64,000 nucleotides of DNA, from the NCBI RefSeq assembly GCF_002157205.1, contig NZ_CP021358.1, positions 1-64,000 on the forward strand. The letters run 5' to 3'. The translations under genes and the position numbers were made by a program. A model generated the notes under the pieces. It did not search any database and had not been told where the DNA came from. It worked only from the letters and a program-made list of their open reading frames with translations. This DNA is from Kushneria marisflavi (GTDB taxonomy: Bacteria; Pseudomonadota; Gammaproteobacteria; Pseudomonadales; Halomonadaceae). Of this stretch, positions 8,651-18,169 are shown piece by piece; positions within the stretch are counted from its first letter, which is position 1, and every line of letters starts with the position of its first letter.

Positions 8651-10681
8651 ATGAATCGTGAGTTTCGCATTGCCTCCGACTACAAGCCGGCAGGTGATCA
8701 GCCGGCGGCCATTGATGGGCTGATCAAGGGGCTGGATGCCGGTCTGGCGCATCAGACCCTGCTGGGTGTAACCGGTTCGGGCAAGACCTTCACCATGGCC
8801 AATGTGGTCGAGCGTCTGCAGCGGCCGACCATTGTCATGGCGCCCAACAAGACGCTGGCGGCGCAGTTGTACGGCGAGTTCAAGTCGTTTTTCCCTGACA
8901 ACGCCGTCGAGTATTTCGTTTCCTACTACGACTACTATCAGCCCGAGGCCTATGTGCCTTCCTCGGATACCTTTATCGAGAAGGATGCTTCGGTCAACGA
9001 CCATATTGAACAGATGCGGCTGTCAGCCACCAAGGCGTTACTCGAAAGGCGTGATGCCCTGATCGTGGTGTCGGTCTCGGCCATCTATGGTCTGGGGGAC
9101 CCGGATCAGTATCTGAAGATGCGTCTTCACTTTACCCGGGGAGAGTTGATCAACCAGCGTGATTTTCTGCGCCGGCTGGCGGAGCTTCAGTACACCCGTA
9201 ACGATACCGACTTCCGCCGTGGCACCTACCGGGTACGTGGGGACGTCATCGATGTCTTTCCGGCTGATGCCGAGGATGAGGCGGTACGCATCGAGCTTTT
9301 TGACGATGAAATCGACACCATCAGTCTGTTCGATCCGCTGACGGGCGAAGTGCGTGGCAAGGTGCCTCGCATGACCATCTATCCCAAGACCCACTACGTC
9401 ACCCCGCGAGACACGATCCTTGGTGCGATCGAGTCAATCAAGGAAGAGCTCGCCGAGCGACTCAAGTATCTGCGCGACCATGATCGGCTGGTCGAAGCGC
9501 AGCGTCTGGAACAGCGTACGCTCTATGATATCGAAATGATGCTGGAGCTGGGTTACTGCAACGGGATCGAAAACTACTCCCGCTATCTCTCCGGGCGTGA
9601 CCCCGGACAGGCGCCGCCGACCTTCTTTGATTATCTGCCGGACGATGCGTTGGTGTTTATCGATGAGTCTCACGTCAGTGTTCCGCAAGTGGGCGGCATG
9701 TACAAGGGGGATCGCTCGCGCAAGGAGACACTGGTCGAGTACGGTTTCCGACTGCCCTCGGCGCTGGACAATCGCCCGATGAAGTTCGAGGAATGGGAGC
9801 TTATCCTGCCGCAAACCATTTTCGTGTCCGCCACGCCCGGGCCGTACGAAGAAGAGCATGCCGGTCAGGTGGTCGAGCAGGTGGTACGTCCGACCGGGCT
9901 TGTGGACCCGGAGATTGAGGTACGGCCTGCCAGCACCCAGGTGGATGATCTGCTCTCCGAGGTGCGTGCTCGTGTCGAAGTGGGAGAACGGGTACTGGTC
10001 ACTACCCTGACGAAACGAATGGCCGAGGATCTGACCGACTATCTCAGCGAGCACGATATTCGCGTGCGCTATCTGCATTCGGATATCGATACCGTCGAGC
10101 GCGTGGAAATCATTCGCGATCTGCGTTTGGGCAAATTTGATGTGCTGGTCGGCATCAACCTGCTGCGAGAGGGGCTGGATATTCCCGAGGTCTCGCTGGT
10201 GGCCATTCTGGATGCCGACAAGGAAGGTTTCCTGCGTGCCGAGCGCTCCCTGATTCAGACCATTGGTCGTGCCGCTCGTAATGCCCACGGCAAGGCGATC
10301 CTGTATGGCGATCGCATCACCGGGTCGATGCAACGCGCCATGGATGAAACGCAGCGTCGACGCGACAAGCAGGTGGCCTTCAACGAAGAGCATGGCATTA
10401 CACCGCGCACCATCACCAAGAATGTGGCGGACATCATGGAGGCCGCCCAGGCACCCGGCAGCCGACGCAGCAAGCGCAAGGGCGATCGTCAGGTGGCTGA
10501 GACCGAAGGACAGTACACGCCGGAAGCCATTGGTCAGATGAGCCTTGATGATGTGAATCGCGAGATCAAAAAGCTTGAGGACCGCATGCATGAAGCCGCG
10601 CAGAATCTCGAATTTGAAACGGCCGCCTCGCTGCGTGACCAGATGCAGACCCTTAATGCCCGCCTGATTGAATTGAAGTAG
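8651..10681 (+). CDS. uvrB: Excinuclease ABC subunit B
   Basis: UvrB is the damage-verifying helicase-like subunit of nucleotide excision repair, working with UvrA and UvrC. The protein (676 residues) has Walker A GVTGSGKT at 39-46, the beta-hairpin region with [13 protein letters not shown], the DESH helicase motif around residue 340, a full C-terminal helicase domain ([26 protein letters not shown]), and a C-terminal UVR domain that contacts UvrC. The [18 protein letters not shown] start at 8651 has a GGAG box 5 bp upstream; a longer in-frame start at 8507 adds 48 unrelated residues and is rejected. No convincing LexA box was found in the 253 bp upstream. Confidence 0.97.
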   Translation: MNREFRIASDYKPAGDQPAAIDGLIKGLDAGLAHQTLLGVTGSGKTFTMANVVERLQRPTIVMAPNKTLAAQLYGEFKSFFPDNAVEYFVSYYDYYQPEAYVPSSDTFIEKDASVNDHIEQMRLSATKALLERRDALIVVSVSAIYGLGDPDQYLKMRLHFTRGELINQRDFLRRLAELQYTRNDTDFRRGTYRVRGDVIDVFPADAEDEAVRIELFDDEIDTISLFDPLTGEVRGKVPRMTIYPKTHYVTPRDTILGAIESIKEELAERLKYLRDHDRLVEAQRLEQRTLYDIEMMLELGYCNGIENYSRYLSGRDPGQAPPTFFDYLPDDALVFIDESHVSVPQVGGMYKGDRSRKETLVEYGFRLPSALDNRPMKFEEWELILPQTIFVSATPGPYEEEHAGQVVEQVVRPTGLVDPEIEVRPASTQVDDLLSEVRARVEVGERVLVTTLTKRMAEDLTDYLSEHDIRVRYLHSDIDTVERVEIIRDLRLGKFDVLVGINLLREGLDIPEVSLVAILDADKEGFLRAERSLIQTIGRAARNAHGKAILYGDRITGSMQRAMDETQRRRDKQVAFNEEHGITPRTITKNVADIMEAAQAPGSRRSKRKGDRQVAETEGQYTPEAIGQMSLDDVNREIKKLEDRMHEAAQNLEFETAASLRDQMQTLNARLIELK

Positions 10682-10782
10682 GGGCGATTAAAGCAGGAGT
10701 GATTAAAGCATGTCCCGTCTGCCTCGTGAGTCGAGGCAGGCGTTGGCTTGTCATCACTCGTTTTGACAATGGATGTCATGAC

Positions 10783-11616
10783 ATGCCGGAAGGACCTGAA
10801 ATAAGACGTATCGCTGATCGGCTGGGCAAGGTGCTGGCGGGTCGAACCATTGAGGAGGTCTGGTTCGCCTTTGATCACCTCAAGCCTTTTGAGGCTCGCC
10901 TTGAGGGTCAGAAGGTGACCTGGGTCGATAGTTGGGGCAAGGCGCTCCTGACCGGTTTCGAAGATGGCCATGTGATCTACTCGCATAACCAGCTCTACGG
11001 CGTCTGGCGCATCCTGCGCCGCGATGTTGAACCTGCCGGCAAGCGCTCACCAAGACTGCGATTGAGTACCGCGACGCATTCTGCCTGGCTGATGAGCGCT
11101 TCCGATATCTCGCTCTGGCACCGTGAAGAGCTCGATCAGCATCCGTTTTTGGCAAAACTCGGCCCTGATCTACTGACGCACGACGTCACAAGTGACAATA
11201 TCGTTGCCCGTCTGCAGGACTCGCGTTTTAGGCGTCGCCGGTTGGGGGCCCTGATGCTGGACCAGCATTTCTACGCCGGTATCGGCAACTATCTGCGCTC
11301 GGAAATTCTTTTCTTTGCGGGACTGCATGAGCGTTATCGACCCATGGATCTCGATGCGCTTCAGTGTCAGCACCTGGCTGAAAAAATGCTGGAGGTGACG
11401 GCACGTGCCTGGCGTCATGCCGGCGTGACCAACCTCGAAGTCTGGCGAGCGCCCATGATCGAAGCGGGCGAGCCAAGAGGGCGCTGGCGTCATGCAGTGT
11501 TCAATCGCGCGGCGTTGCCGTGTCATGCCTGCGGAACGCCCATTGAAAGGATCATGGTGACCTCGCGTCGGCTCTATTACTGCCCGCGTTGTCAGCAGGA
11601 TCAGACCTCTGCCTGA
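10783..11616 (+). CDS. nei: Endonuclease VIII (DNA glycosylase/AP lyase)
   Basis: A base-excision-repair glycosylase that removes oxidised pyrimidines and nicks the abasic site. The protein starts MPEGPEIRR, so the catalytic Pro2 and Glu3 follow the initiator Met. Lys53 lies in DSWGKALL, as in E. coli Nei. The helix-two-turn-helix region (FYAGIGNYLRSEILF) is intact, and the C-terminal zinc finger has Cys247, Cys250, Cys267 and Cys270. Length is 277 residues against about 263 in E. coli. MPEGPE is a hard constraint on the start; the frame is open upstream to 10699 but would bury the catalytic proline. It lies 100 bp downstream of uvrB, a DNA-repair neighbour. Confidence 0.93.
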   Translation: MPEGPEIRRIADRLGKVLAGRTIEEVWFAFDHLKPFEARLEGQKVTWVDSWGKALLTGFEDGHVIYSHNQLYGVWRILRRDVEPAGKRSPRLRLSTATHSAWLMSASDISLWHREELDQHPFLAKLGPDLLTHDVTSDNIVARLQDSRFRRRRLGALMLDQHFYAGIGNYLRSEILFFAGLHERYRPMDLDALQCQHLAEKMLEVTARAWRHAGVTNLEVWRAPMIEAGEPRGRWRHAVFNRAALPCHACGTPIERIMVTSRRLYYCPRCQQDQTSA

Positions 11617-11705
11617 GCCCGTGTTTCATGGTGGCAATGACCCGTGTGTCATAGTGGGTTATGCTCCTGCCCAAAATGCTTCAATAACAAGGGTGGTGCC
11701 CCGAC

Positions 11706-13127
11706 ATGACAGCCTTGCTGGGCGGTCTGCTCATTATTTGTCTGCATCTGCTGGGGGCGCTTTCGGGGCTCATGGCATTGATGTCGAGTCGCACCTCTCA
11801 GGGTGCCATCGCCTGGATCATTTGCCTGATCACCTTTCCTTACCTGGCCATTCCGGCCTACTGGTTTCTGGGTCGTCCGCGCTTTTATGGTTACGTGTCG
11901 GCGCGTGAGCAGCGTGACACTTCCCTGCGACGTGTACTGGATCAGTTCCGAACGCTGGTGGAGCCTGCCTTTGCGCGTCCCGAGGATGCTCGCCTTCGTG
12001 CAGTAGAGCGGCTGGCCATGCTACCGATGACCAGCGATAACCACTGTCAGCTGCTTATCAACGGTCATGCCACCTTTGAAAGTCTGTTCCAGGGCATTGA
12101 GCAGGCGGAAGACTATGTGCTCATTCAGTTTTTCATCGTGCGCGATGATGCACTTGGGCAAGCGCTCAAGAGACGACTGATCGAATGCGCCGAGCGTGGC
12201 GTGCATGTGTTTTTCCTCTATGACGAGATTGGCTCGCACGGCATGCCGGATCGCTACTTTAATGAACTGCGCTCGGCAGGTGTGGCCGTTCACCCCTTTG
12301 GCTCTTCGAAAGGCTGGCGGCATCGCTTTCAGGTCAATTTCCGTAATCATCGCAAGATCATGGTGGCAGATGGTCGGCAAGGATGGGTCGGTGGTTTGAA
12401 TGTTGGCGTGGAATATCGCGGTGAAAGCAAAAAACATGGTCACTGGCGTGATACCCATCTGAAGCTGGTGGGACCTGCCGTACTGGGGCTGCAGGAGTCC
12501 TTCTGGGAGGACTGGCACTGGGCGACCGGTGATATCCTGTCGCTGGCATGGCATCCGCGCAAGGCGCCGGGTGATGCACGCCAGCATGTGGTGATCGTGC
12601 CTTCAGGGCCTTCCGATCCGCTGGAGACCGCAAGCCTGTTGATCCAGCATGCCATCAACCAGGCCAACGAACGTTTCTGGGTTACCAGCCCCTATTTCGT
12701 GCCGGATCAGGGCGTGCAGGACTCTCTCAAGCTGGCAGCGCTGAGAGGTGTGGATGTTCGGGTCATGATGCCGGAGCGCCCGGACCATCTGCTGGTGTTT
12801 TTGTCAGCGTTTTCGTTTCTGGGCGACATGATTCGTGCCGGCGTTAAAATATACCGTTATCAACCCGGATTTCTGCATCAAAAAACCTTTTTGATCGATC
12901 GTCACGCCAGCGCCGTTGGCACGGTAAATCTGGATAACCGGTCGTTTCGGCTCAATTTTGAGGTCACTGCCTATGTGGCAGATGAGGGGTTTGCTGCAGA
13001 GGTTGCGCAGATGCTTGAAGAGGACTTTGCCAGCTGTCGGCAGGTGACGCTCGAGGAGATCAACAAGCGTCCGCTGTGGCACAAGCTGGCGGCCCGTGCG
13101 GCGTATCTGGCCTCACCGATTCAGTAA
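11706..13127 (+). CDS. cls: Cardiolipin synthase (phospholipase D type)
   Basis: Makes cardiolipin by transesterification of two phosphatidylglycerol molecules at the inner membrane. Two N-terminal transmembrane helices (about residues 5-60, with the typical ITFPYLAIPAYWFLGR) are followed by two phospholipase-D domains. Both HKD motifs are complete: His215-Lys217-Asp222 (HRKIMVAD) and His391-Lys393-Asp398 (HQKTFLID). Length of 473 residues is close to ClsA. Cardiolipin content commonly rises with osmotic stress, in line with the osmoadaptation genes in this window. A perfect 12-bp hairpin overlaps its stop codon. Confidence 0.93.
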   Translation: MTALLGGLLIICLHLLGALSGLMALMSSRTSQGAIAWIICLITFPYLAIPAYWFLGRPRFYGYVSAREQRDTSLRRVLDQFRTLVEPAFARPEDARLRAVERLAMLPMTSDNHCQLLINGHATFESLFQGIEQAEDYVLIQFFIVRDDALGQALKRRLIECAERGVHVFFLYDEIGSHGMPDRYFNELRSAGVAVHPFGSSKGWRHRFQVNFRNHRKIMVADGRQGWVGGLNVGVEYRGESKKHGHWRDTHLKLVGPAVLGLQESFWEDWHWATGDILSLAWHPRKAPGDARQHVVIVPSGPSDPLETASLLIQHAINQANERFWVTSPYFVPDQGVQDSLKLAALRGVDVRVMMPERPDHLLVFLSAFSFLGDMIRAGVKIYRYQPGFLHQKTFLIDRHASAVGTVNLDNRSFRLNFEVTAYVADEGFAAEVAQMLEEDFASCRQVTLEEINKRPLWHKLAARAAYLASPIQ

Positions 13128-13138
13128 TCGGTGAGGCC
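13109..13138. other. Perfect 12-bp hairpin across the cls stop codon
   Basis: GGCCTCACCGAT (13109-13120) pairs perfectly with ATCGGTGAGGCC (13127-13138) around a 6-base loop holding most of the TAA stop. There is no T run, so it is not a classic intrinsic terminator. It lies between convergent cls and the symporter gene. Confidence 0.6.
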
Positions 13139-13169
13139 GCGAACCTGCAAAGGTCGCTGCTGACAAGCC

Positions 13170-14420
13170 TCAGGAGGTCTGCCCGGCGGCCTTGTCGTTG
13201 TAGATATCCAGATCGATCTCGCGTTCGCTCTTGCCCACCAGCGTGGTAACCATCAGATCACCGGAGACGTTCACGGCGGTTCTCGCCATGTCCAGAATGC
13301 GATCGATGCCCGCGATCAGGCCCAAAGCTTCCAGCGGCAGATTGGTCTGAGCAAAGACGATCGATAGCATGATCAGCCCGGCACCCGGAACACCCGCTGT
13401 GCCGATCGAGGCCAGCGTACCGGTCAGGACAATCATGATGTAGTCGGTCGTGGTCAGATCGGTACCGGTCAGCTGCGCTACGAACAGGGCCACCACGCCC
13501 ATGTAAAGCGCCGTACCGTCCATGTTAATGGTGGCACCCACCGGAAGCACAAACCCCGAGACCCCTTGCGAAATCCCCAGCTTCTCTCGCGCACAGCGAA
13601 TGGAAACGGGCAGGGTGCCTGCGCTCGAGGCTGACGAGAAGGCCACCACAATGGCATCCAGACTGCCGGTGAGGTAGCGCCTGGGATTGAGCCGTGCCAG
13701 CAGGGCGAGCATGCCGCTGTAAACCAGCAGCACGTGAAGGATACAGGCGAGATAGACCACGCCGATGACCTTGAGCAGCGGGATCAGGACACTCAGGCCG
13801 TACTGTCCGGCAACGACCGCGATCAGGGCAAATACCCCAATAGGGGCACAGGCCATGATCAGTGAGGTCAGCTTGTAGAGCGCCTCGGCCACGGAGTCGA
13901 TCACCCGAATGGCCGGCTGTCCACGCTCGCCGATCAGTACCAGTGAAACGCCAAGTGCGATGGCAAAGACGATGATCTGCAGGATGTTGCCTTCCACCAT
14001 GGCATTGATTGGATTGGTGGGTACCAAACCTACAAGAATCTCGGTCAGAGTGGGCGCCTCACCGGGAGAGACGCTGTTGTCCATCTGCATTTCAACGCCA
14101 ATGCCCGGCTGCAGTATCGAGGCTGCCAGCATGCCCAGCGCGATGGCGAAGGCGGTCGTCACCAGATAAAGCGCGACCGCCTTGCCGCCAATTCTGCCCA
14201 TCTTGGCCGGATCGCCCATGGAAACAATGCCACTGATCAATGACGTAAAGACCAGCGGCACGATCAGCATCTTGATGGCATTGATGAAAAGCGTGCCAAT
14301 GGGAGAAAGCCACTGGGCATGATCGCCCAGCAGCCAGCCGACAAGAATACCCAGCACCAGACCCGCCATGATTTTTTGCCATAGGGGAATGCTGGAAAGT
14401 GAAAACATGCGTTGGGACAT
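13170..14420 (-). CDS. Dicarboxylate/amino acid:cation symporter (DAACS/SDF family)
   Basis: A 416-residue inner-membrane secondary transporter of the glutamate/aspartate/C4-dicarboxylate:H+ or Na+ symporter family (GltP, DctA, SstT relatives). Family hallmarks are present: the serine-rich re-entrant loop AFSSASSAGTLPVSIRCA, the TM7 motif ATINMDGTALY, and GVPGAGLIMLSIV then DRILDMARTAVNVSGD near the C-terminus, which carries the substrate-binding Asp and Arg. The substrate could be glutamate, aspartate or a dicarboxylate; the motifs do not settle it. The gene is divergent from the HypT-like LysR regulator, 135 bp apart, so regulation by that protein is plausible but not shown. Confidence 0.9.
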   Translation of the reverse strand: MSQRMFSLSSIPLWQKIMAGLVLGILVGWLLGDHAQWLSPIGTLFINAIKMLIVPLVFTSLISGIVSMGDPAKMGRIGGKAVALYLVTTAFAIALGMLAASILQPGIGVEMQMDNSVSPGEAPTLTEILVGLVPTNPINAMVEGNILQIIVFAIALGVSLVLIGERGQPAIRVIDSVAEALYKLTSLIMACAPIGVFALIAVVAGQYGLSVLIPLLKVIGVVYLACILHVLLVYSGMLALLARLNPRRYLTGSLDAIVVAFSSASSAGTLPVSIRCAREKLGISQGVSGFVLPVGATINMDGTALYMGVVALFVAQLTGTDLTTTDYIMIVLTGTLASIGTAGVPGAGLIMLSIVFAQTNLPLEALGLIAGIDRILDMARTAVNVSGDLMVTTLVGKSEREIDLDIYNDKAAGQTS

Positions 14421-14555
14421 GAGGTTGTCTCTTTTGTGCGGTCGTTGAATGTGTCATGTCTAAAGTTGGCAGCCTATCACTTGTTGGCCCGTGCCGGTTA
14501 GAATCGCCGCCTCGTGCCCCATGGGGCAGGCTGACAAAAAAGCAGGTACTACGCG

Positions 14556-15473
14556 TTGAATCTGGAAACCAAATGGCTGGAAGATTTCGTGGCCCTCAAT
14601 GCCACGCGCAGCTTCTCTGCCGCCGCACGTCGTCGACATGTCACTCAGCCTGCCTTTAGCCGCCGCATTCGGGCGCTGGAGCAGGCCACCGGGGTCATGC
14701 TGGTGGACCGCTCCACCACACCTGTCAGTCTCACTCCGGAAGGCCAGCTTTTTCTGGTGACCGCGCGTAGTCTGGTAGAGCAGCTCAACGAAAGTATTAG
14801 CCACCTGCGCGGGCTCAATATTGCCAATGAAGCACTCGATATTGCTGCCGCGCATTCATTGGCGCTGGCCTTTTTTCCGCGCTGGATTTCGCGGCTGCAA
14901 AAAGGGGTGGGAGAACTGCCCACCCGCTTGATGGCCATGAATGTTGGAGACGCCATTCATGTGCTGCGTGACGGCAATTGTGATCTGATGCTGGCCTACC
15001 ACGATCCTTACGCCACCATGCAGCTCGACAGCGAAATATTTCCCTCCTTTTCCATCGGTCAGGTCTGCATGCTGCCGGTGTGTGTGCCGGATGCTCAGGG
15101 CAATCCTCTTTTCAACCTCGAAAGTGGGGATAGCATTCCGCATCTGGCCTATACCCAGGGGGCCTTTCTGGGGCGAAGCGTACACATGCTGTTAAAAAAT
15201 GACCCTCTGCGGCTGCGGCTTCGAACCATCTATGAAACGGCCATGGCGGAGGGTCTCAAGGGCATGGCATTACAGGGGGTGGGGATGGCATGGATTCCCG
15301 ATTTCTGCATTCACGAAGAGCTGGCGTCCAATCGTCTGGTACGCGCTGGTGATGAAAAATGGAATATTCCGCTCGATATTCGTCTCTATCGTTGTTCGCT
15401 CGTACACAAGCCCGACGTTGAGCGGCTGTGGCACCAGCTGCAAAAACTCCCTCGGGATTTTTTGAAGATGTAG
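14556..15473 (+). CDS. LysR-family regulator, HypT-like
   Basis: A 305-residue LysR-type transcription factor. The N-terminal winged helix-turn-helix (FVALNATRSFSAAARRRHVTQPAFSRRIRALEQATGV) and the block IAAAHSLAL after the linker are closely like E. coli HypT (YjiE), the hypochlorite-responsive regulator; GMAWIPDFCIHEEL near the C-terminus also matches that subgroup. The only possible start is TTG at 14556: an in-frame TGA precedes it at 14532 and there is no ATG before the DNA-binding domain, and NLETKWL aligns with NIETKWL of HypT. It is divergent from the symporter. HypT is activated by methionine oxidation; whether this homologue is cannot be read from sequence. Confidence 0.88.
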   Translation: MNLETKWLEDFVALNATRSFSAAARRRHVTQPAFSRRIRALEQATGVMLVDRSTTPVSLTPEGQLFLVTARSLVEQLNESISHLRGLNIANEALDIAAAHSLALAFFPRWISRLQKGVGELPTRLMAMNVGDAIHVLRDGNCDLMLAYHDPYATMQLDSEIFPSFSIGQVCMLPVCVPDAQGNPLFNLESGDSIPHLAYTQGAFLGRSVHMLLKNDPLRLRLRTIYETAMAEGLKGMALQGVGMAWIPDFCIHEELASNRLVRAGDEKWNIPLDIRLYRCSLVHKPDVERLWHQLQKLPRDFLKM

Positions 15474-15568
15474 GCGAGTTCATAATGTAGACGGGCCCGA
15501 GAGATTACCTGCATCGGCTGGCGCGAATGTGCCAGGTTTTGAAACATCATCCATTGAAGGAGGGCGTC

Positions 15569-15835
15569 ATGCGATACATGCAGGCTCGAGTGACCGGCCA
15601 TGTTCAGGGAGTGGGGTTTCGTTATGCCACGGCGCAGCGTGCCCGCGAGCTGGGAATAGTCGGTTATGCCAGAAACCGTGATGACGGCAGTGTCGAGGTA
15701 GGCATGGCAGGCCATGATGATGATGTGGCCAATCTGATCGACTGGCTGCAAACAGGTCCGTCTGCTGCACGGGTAGATCAGGTGACAAGTGAAGAGATTG
15801 CACCGCAGTCCTGGACGGATTTCCAGACTGGCTGA
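15569..15835 (+). CDS. acyP: Acylphosphatase
   Basis: An 88-residue cytoplasmic enzyme that hydrolyses acyl phosphates. The signature VTGHVQGVGFRYATAQRARELGIVGYARN contains the catalytic Arg (GFR) and Asn (ARN) of the family. A strong AAGGAGG Shine-Dalgarno lies 6-7 bp before ATG 15569, so the longer in-frame start at 15527 is rejected. It is followed by a symmetric terminator shared with the convergent otsA. Confidence 0.93.
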   Translation: MRYMQARVTGHVQGVGFRYATAQRARELGIVGYARNRDDGSVEVGMAGHDDDVANLIDWLQTGPSAARVDQVTSEEIAPQSWTDFQTG

Positions 15836-15864
15836 TGGGCATGCCTGACACGTCAGACCTATAA

Positions 15865-15897
15865 AAAATGCCATGTCGAAGCGACATGGCATTCTGG
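15865..15897. terminator. Bidirectional terminator between acyP and otsA
   Basis: A 12-bp perfect stem AATGCCATGTCG / CGACATGGCATT (15867-15878 and 15882-15893) with a 3-base loop is flanked by an A run on the left and a T-rich tract on the right. Confidence 0.75.
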
Positions 15898-15942
15898 TTT
15901 CTGGAGAGCCGTCTTCAAACCACTTCCGTGGCGAGGTGACGC

Positions 15943-17343
15943 CTACTCGTCGGCATGTCTTGCAGCCGCTGACTGATCCAGTGCTGTCACAAAGCTTTCT
16001 CCCCAGCGATGGATGTCGTAGGTGCTGATCACCTTGTGAAGACGCTGCCAGCGCTCCTTGCGCTCTTCAAGTGACATGGAAAGCGCTGCGTCGAGCATGT
16101 CGGCCATCTCTTCGACATCAAAGGGATTGCACAGCATGGCGCCATCGAGTTCTTCGGCAGCACCGGCCAGGTTGGACAGCAGAAGAACGCCCGGGTCTTC
16201 CGGGTCCTGAGCGGCGACATACTCCTTGGCCACAAGGTTCATGCCGTCACGCAGGGGTGTTACCAGTCCGACACGGCTCTGGCGCATGAAGCCCATCAGG
16301 GTTTCCCGGTCATATCCCGTATTGAGATAGCGCAGGGGCATCCAGTCATAGGTCGAGAAGCGGCCATTGACGTGACCAGCAATGCGTTCAAGCTCGCGGC
16401 GCAGGCTGGCATAACGCTCCACACCGGTTCTCGACAGCGGGGCAATCTGCAGGTAAGTCACATTGCCGTAGCGTGTATGGGTGTTTTCCAGCAGCTGCTC
16501 GAAAGCCTGAAAGCGTTTATAGAGCCCCTTGCTGTAATCAAGACGGTCCACGCCGATGATCAGGGGGCCACCCTGGAGGGATTCCTTCAGGCGGTGGCTG
16601 CGCGAAGACTGTTCGCCCTTTTCTGCCATCTCGCGGGCAGTATCCACATCGATTGAAATGGGAAAAACGCCGGTGTTGATGCGTCGACGGTCATAAATCA
16701 CCGTGTTGCCTTCAACAGTGGCAACGCCGCTACGCTCGACATTTTCAAGGAAGTGTCTGAGGTCAGTGGCAGTCTGAAACCCGATGGTGTCATAGGCGCA
16801 TAAATGCTCAATCATGCGCGCATGATGGGGGAGAATGCGGAAGACTTCCCAGGGCGGTACCGGGATATGGAGAAAGAAGCCGATGGGGCACTCGACGTCC
16901 ATAAGGCGTAGATAGTGGCCCGTGGAAAGCAGCTGATAGTCGTGAACCCAGATCGATGCGTCGCTGTCTTTCGTGATCTGACCGGCCACTTGACGAGCAA
17001 AGCGCTCGTTGACGTGCTGATAGCCGGCATCCTTTTCGCGCGAATACTCGACCATATCCGAGCGATAGTGGAACAGGGGCCAGAGGACTTCGTTGGAATA
17101 GCCAACGTAGAAAAGCTCGTGTTCCTGTTCTGTCAGCGGGAAGGTGGCGAACTGCACGCCCTCATTTTCATAGCTTTGAGGCGCATGCTGCTCCGCATCC
17201 TCGATCAGCTGGCCATTCCAGCCCATCCATAGTCCCTGGGTACGACTCAGGGCATTCATGACACCGACGGCCAACCCGCCCTGACTACCACTGTCCTTGT
17301 CAGGCGAGGGGACACGATTGGAGACTACGATCAGTTGCTTCAA
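15943..17343 (-). CDS. otsA: Trehalose-6-phosphate synthase
   Basis: A retaining GT20 glycosyltransferase that makes trehalose-6-phosphate from UDP-glucose and glucose-6-phosphate. Visible motifs include the N-terminal LIVVSNRVP and GGLAVGVMNAL (substrate loop), WVHDYQLL, IGVDRLDYSKGL (UDP-glucose/phosphate site) and RDGMNLVAKEYVA. The best start is a TTG at 17343, preceded by a strong GGAGG box 6 bp upstream and placed just before LKQLIVVSNR; this gives 466 residues and avoids overlap with otsB, which ends at 17372. The open frame continues upstream to an ATG at 17415, which would overlap otsB. Trehalose is a second compatible solute beside ectoine. Confidence 0.94.
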   Translation of the reverse strand: MKQLIVVSNRVPSPDKDSGSQGGLAVGVMNALSRTQGLWMGWNGQLIEDAEQHAPQSYENEGVQFATFPLTEQEHELFYVGYSNEVLWPLFHYRSDMVEYSREKDAGYQHVNERFARQVAGQITKDSDASIWVHDYQLLSTGHYLRLMDVECPIGFFLHIPVPPWEVFRILPHHARMIEHLCAYDTIGFQTATDLRHFLENVERSGVATVEGNTVIYDRRRINTGVFPISIDVDTAREMAEKGEQSSRSHRLKESLQGGPLIIGVDRLDYSKGLYKRFQAFEQLLENTHTRYGNVTYLQIAPLSRTGVERYASLRRELERIAGHVNGRFSTYDWMPLRYLNTGYDRETLMGFMRQSRVGLVTPLRDGMNLVAKEYVAAQDPEDPGVLLLSNLAGAAEELDGAMLCNPFDVEEMADMLDAALSMSLEERKERWQRLHKVISTYDIHRWGESFVTALDQSAAARHADE

Positions 17344-17371
17344 GGTTTCCTCCGTGAACTCTGTGATGCCT

Positions 17372-18142
17372 TCATGAGCGTTGCAGTCGTGAGATCCACT
17401 CATCCAGCCAGGCATGAACGGCTGAAGGATCCGTCAGACGACAGGCGGCAACGCTCTCGCCTGTTCCGACCTTGATGGCCAGGCCCTGATGGGCATTAAC
17501 AACGCGAAACCCGTCTTCGTCAGTACGGTCGTCGCCGATAAATATCGGGCATCGGTCTGCAAAGGGGGCAACGGCCAGAAAGCGCTCGAGTGCCACGCCC
17601 TTGTCATAGCCCTGCCCCTTGATCTCGAACACGAATTTACCCTGATGCAGCTCCAGAAGATCAGGGTAATGCTCGATCATTGAATCCAGCTTTTGCTTGA
17701 GCATATCGCCTGCCTCGGGCCGGTGGCGATAATGCAGGGCAAGACTTGCCCCCTTGTCTTCCAGGTAGAGCGCGTCATCACGCGCTACCTGCTGACTGAC
17801 CTCTTTGCGCACGGCATCCAGTGCCTCCTGGTGCTCCTGGGCAATCTGCCGATCTCCCTGGCTATTGCGCCATTCAGCACCGTGCTGGCCCGACATGGCA
17901 AGCGTGGGCAGCCTCAGGTGCTTGTCCAGATCATCAATGGCGCGACCGCTGATGACCGCCACAGCACCATCCAGCAGTCTGGTGAGGGTTTCAAGGCGTT
18001 CGCGAAGCGCATCATCAACGGCAATGCGGTCAGGATGGTCTACCAGATCGACCAGTGTGCCATCGAGATCCAGAAAGAGGGCCCACGCCTGATCGCGTGC
18101 AGGCAGGTCGGGTACATCCTTGCCGGGTATTGTATTCACCAT
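17372..18142 (-). CDS. otsB: Trehalose-6-phosphate phosphatase
   Basis: A HAD-superfamily phosphatase completing trehalose synthesis. HAD motif I is [11 protein letters not shown] with the nucleophilic Asp (residues 24-28), motif II is the Ser in AVISGR, and the C-terminal FIGDDRTDEDGF carries the Mg2+-binding acidic cluster. The protein is 256 residues, close to E. coli OtsB. otsB precedes otsA by 28 bp on the same strand, the otsBA order found in enteric bacteria, and the two are clearly an operon. Osmotic induction is the usual pattern but no promoter element is assigned here. Confidence 0.94.
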   Translation of the reverse strand: MVNTIPGKDVPDLPARDQAWALFLDLDGTLVDLVDHPDRIAVDDALRERLETLTRLLDGAVAVISGRAIDDLDKHLRLPTLAMSGQHGAEWRNSQGDRQIAQEHQEALDAVRKEVSQQVARDDALYLEDKGASLALHYRHRPEAGDMLKQKLDSMIEHYPDLLELHQGKFVFEIKGQGYDKGVALERFLAVAPFADRCPIFIGDDRTDEDGFRVVNAHQGLAIKVGTGESVAACRLTDPSAVHAWLDEWISRLQRS

Positions 18143-18169
18143 TACCTCCCTGTCATGGCGTGACGGCTA

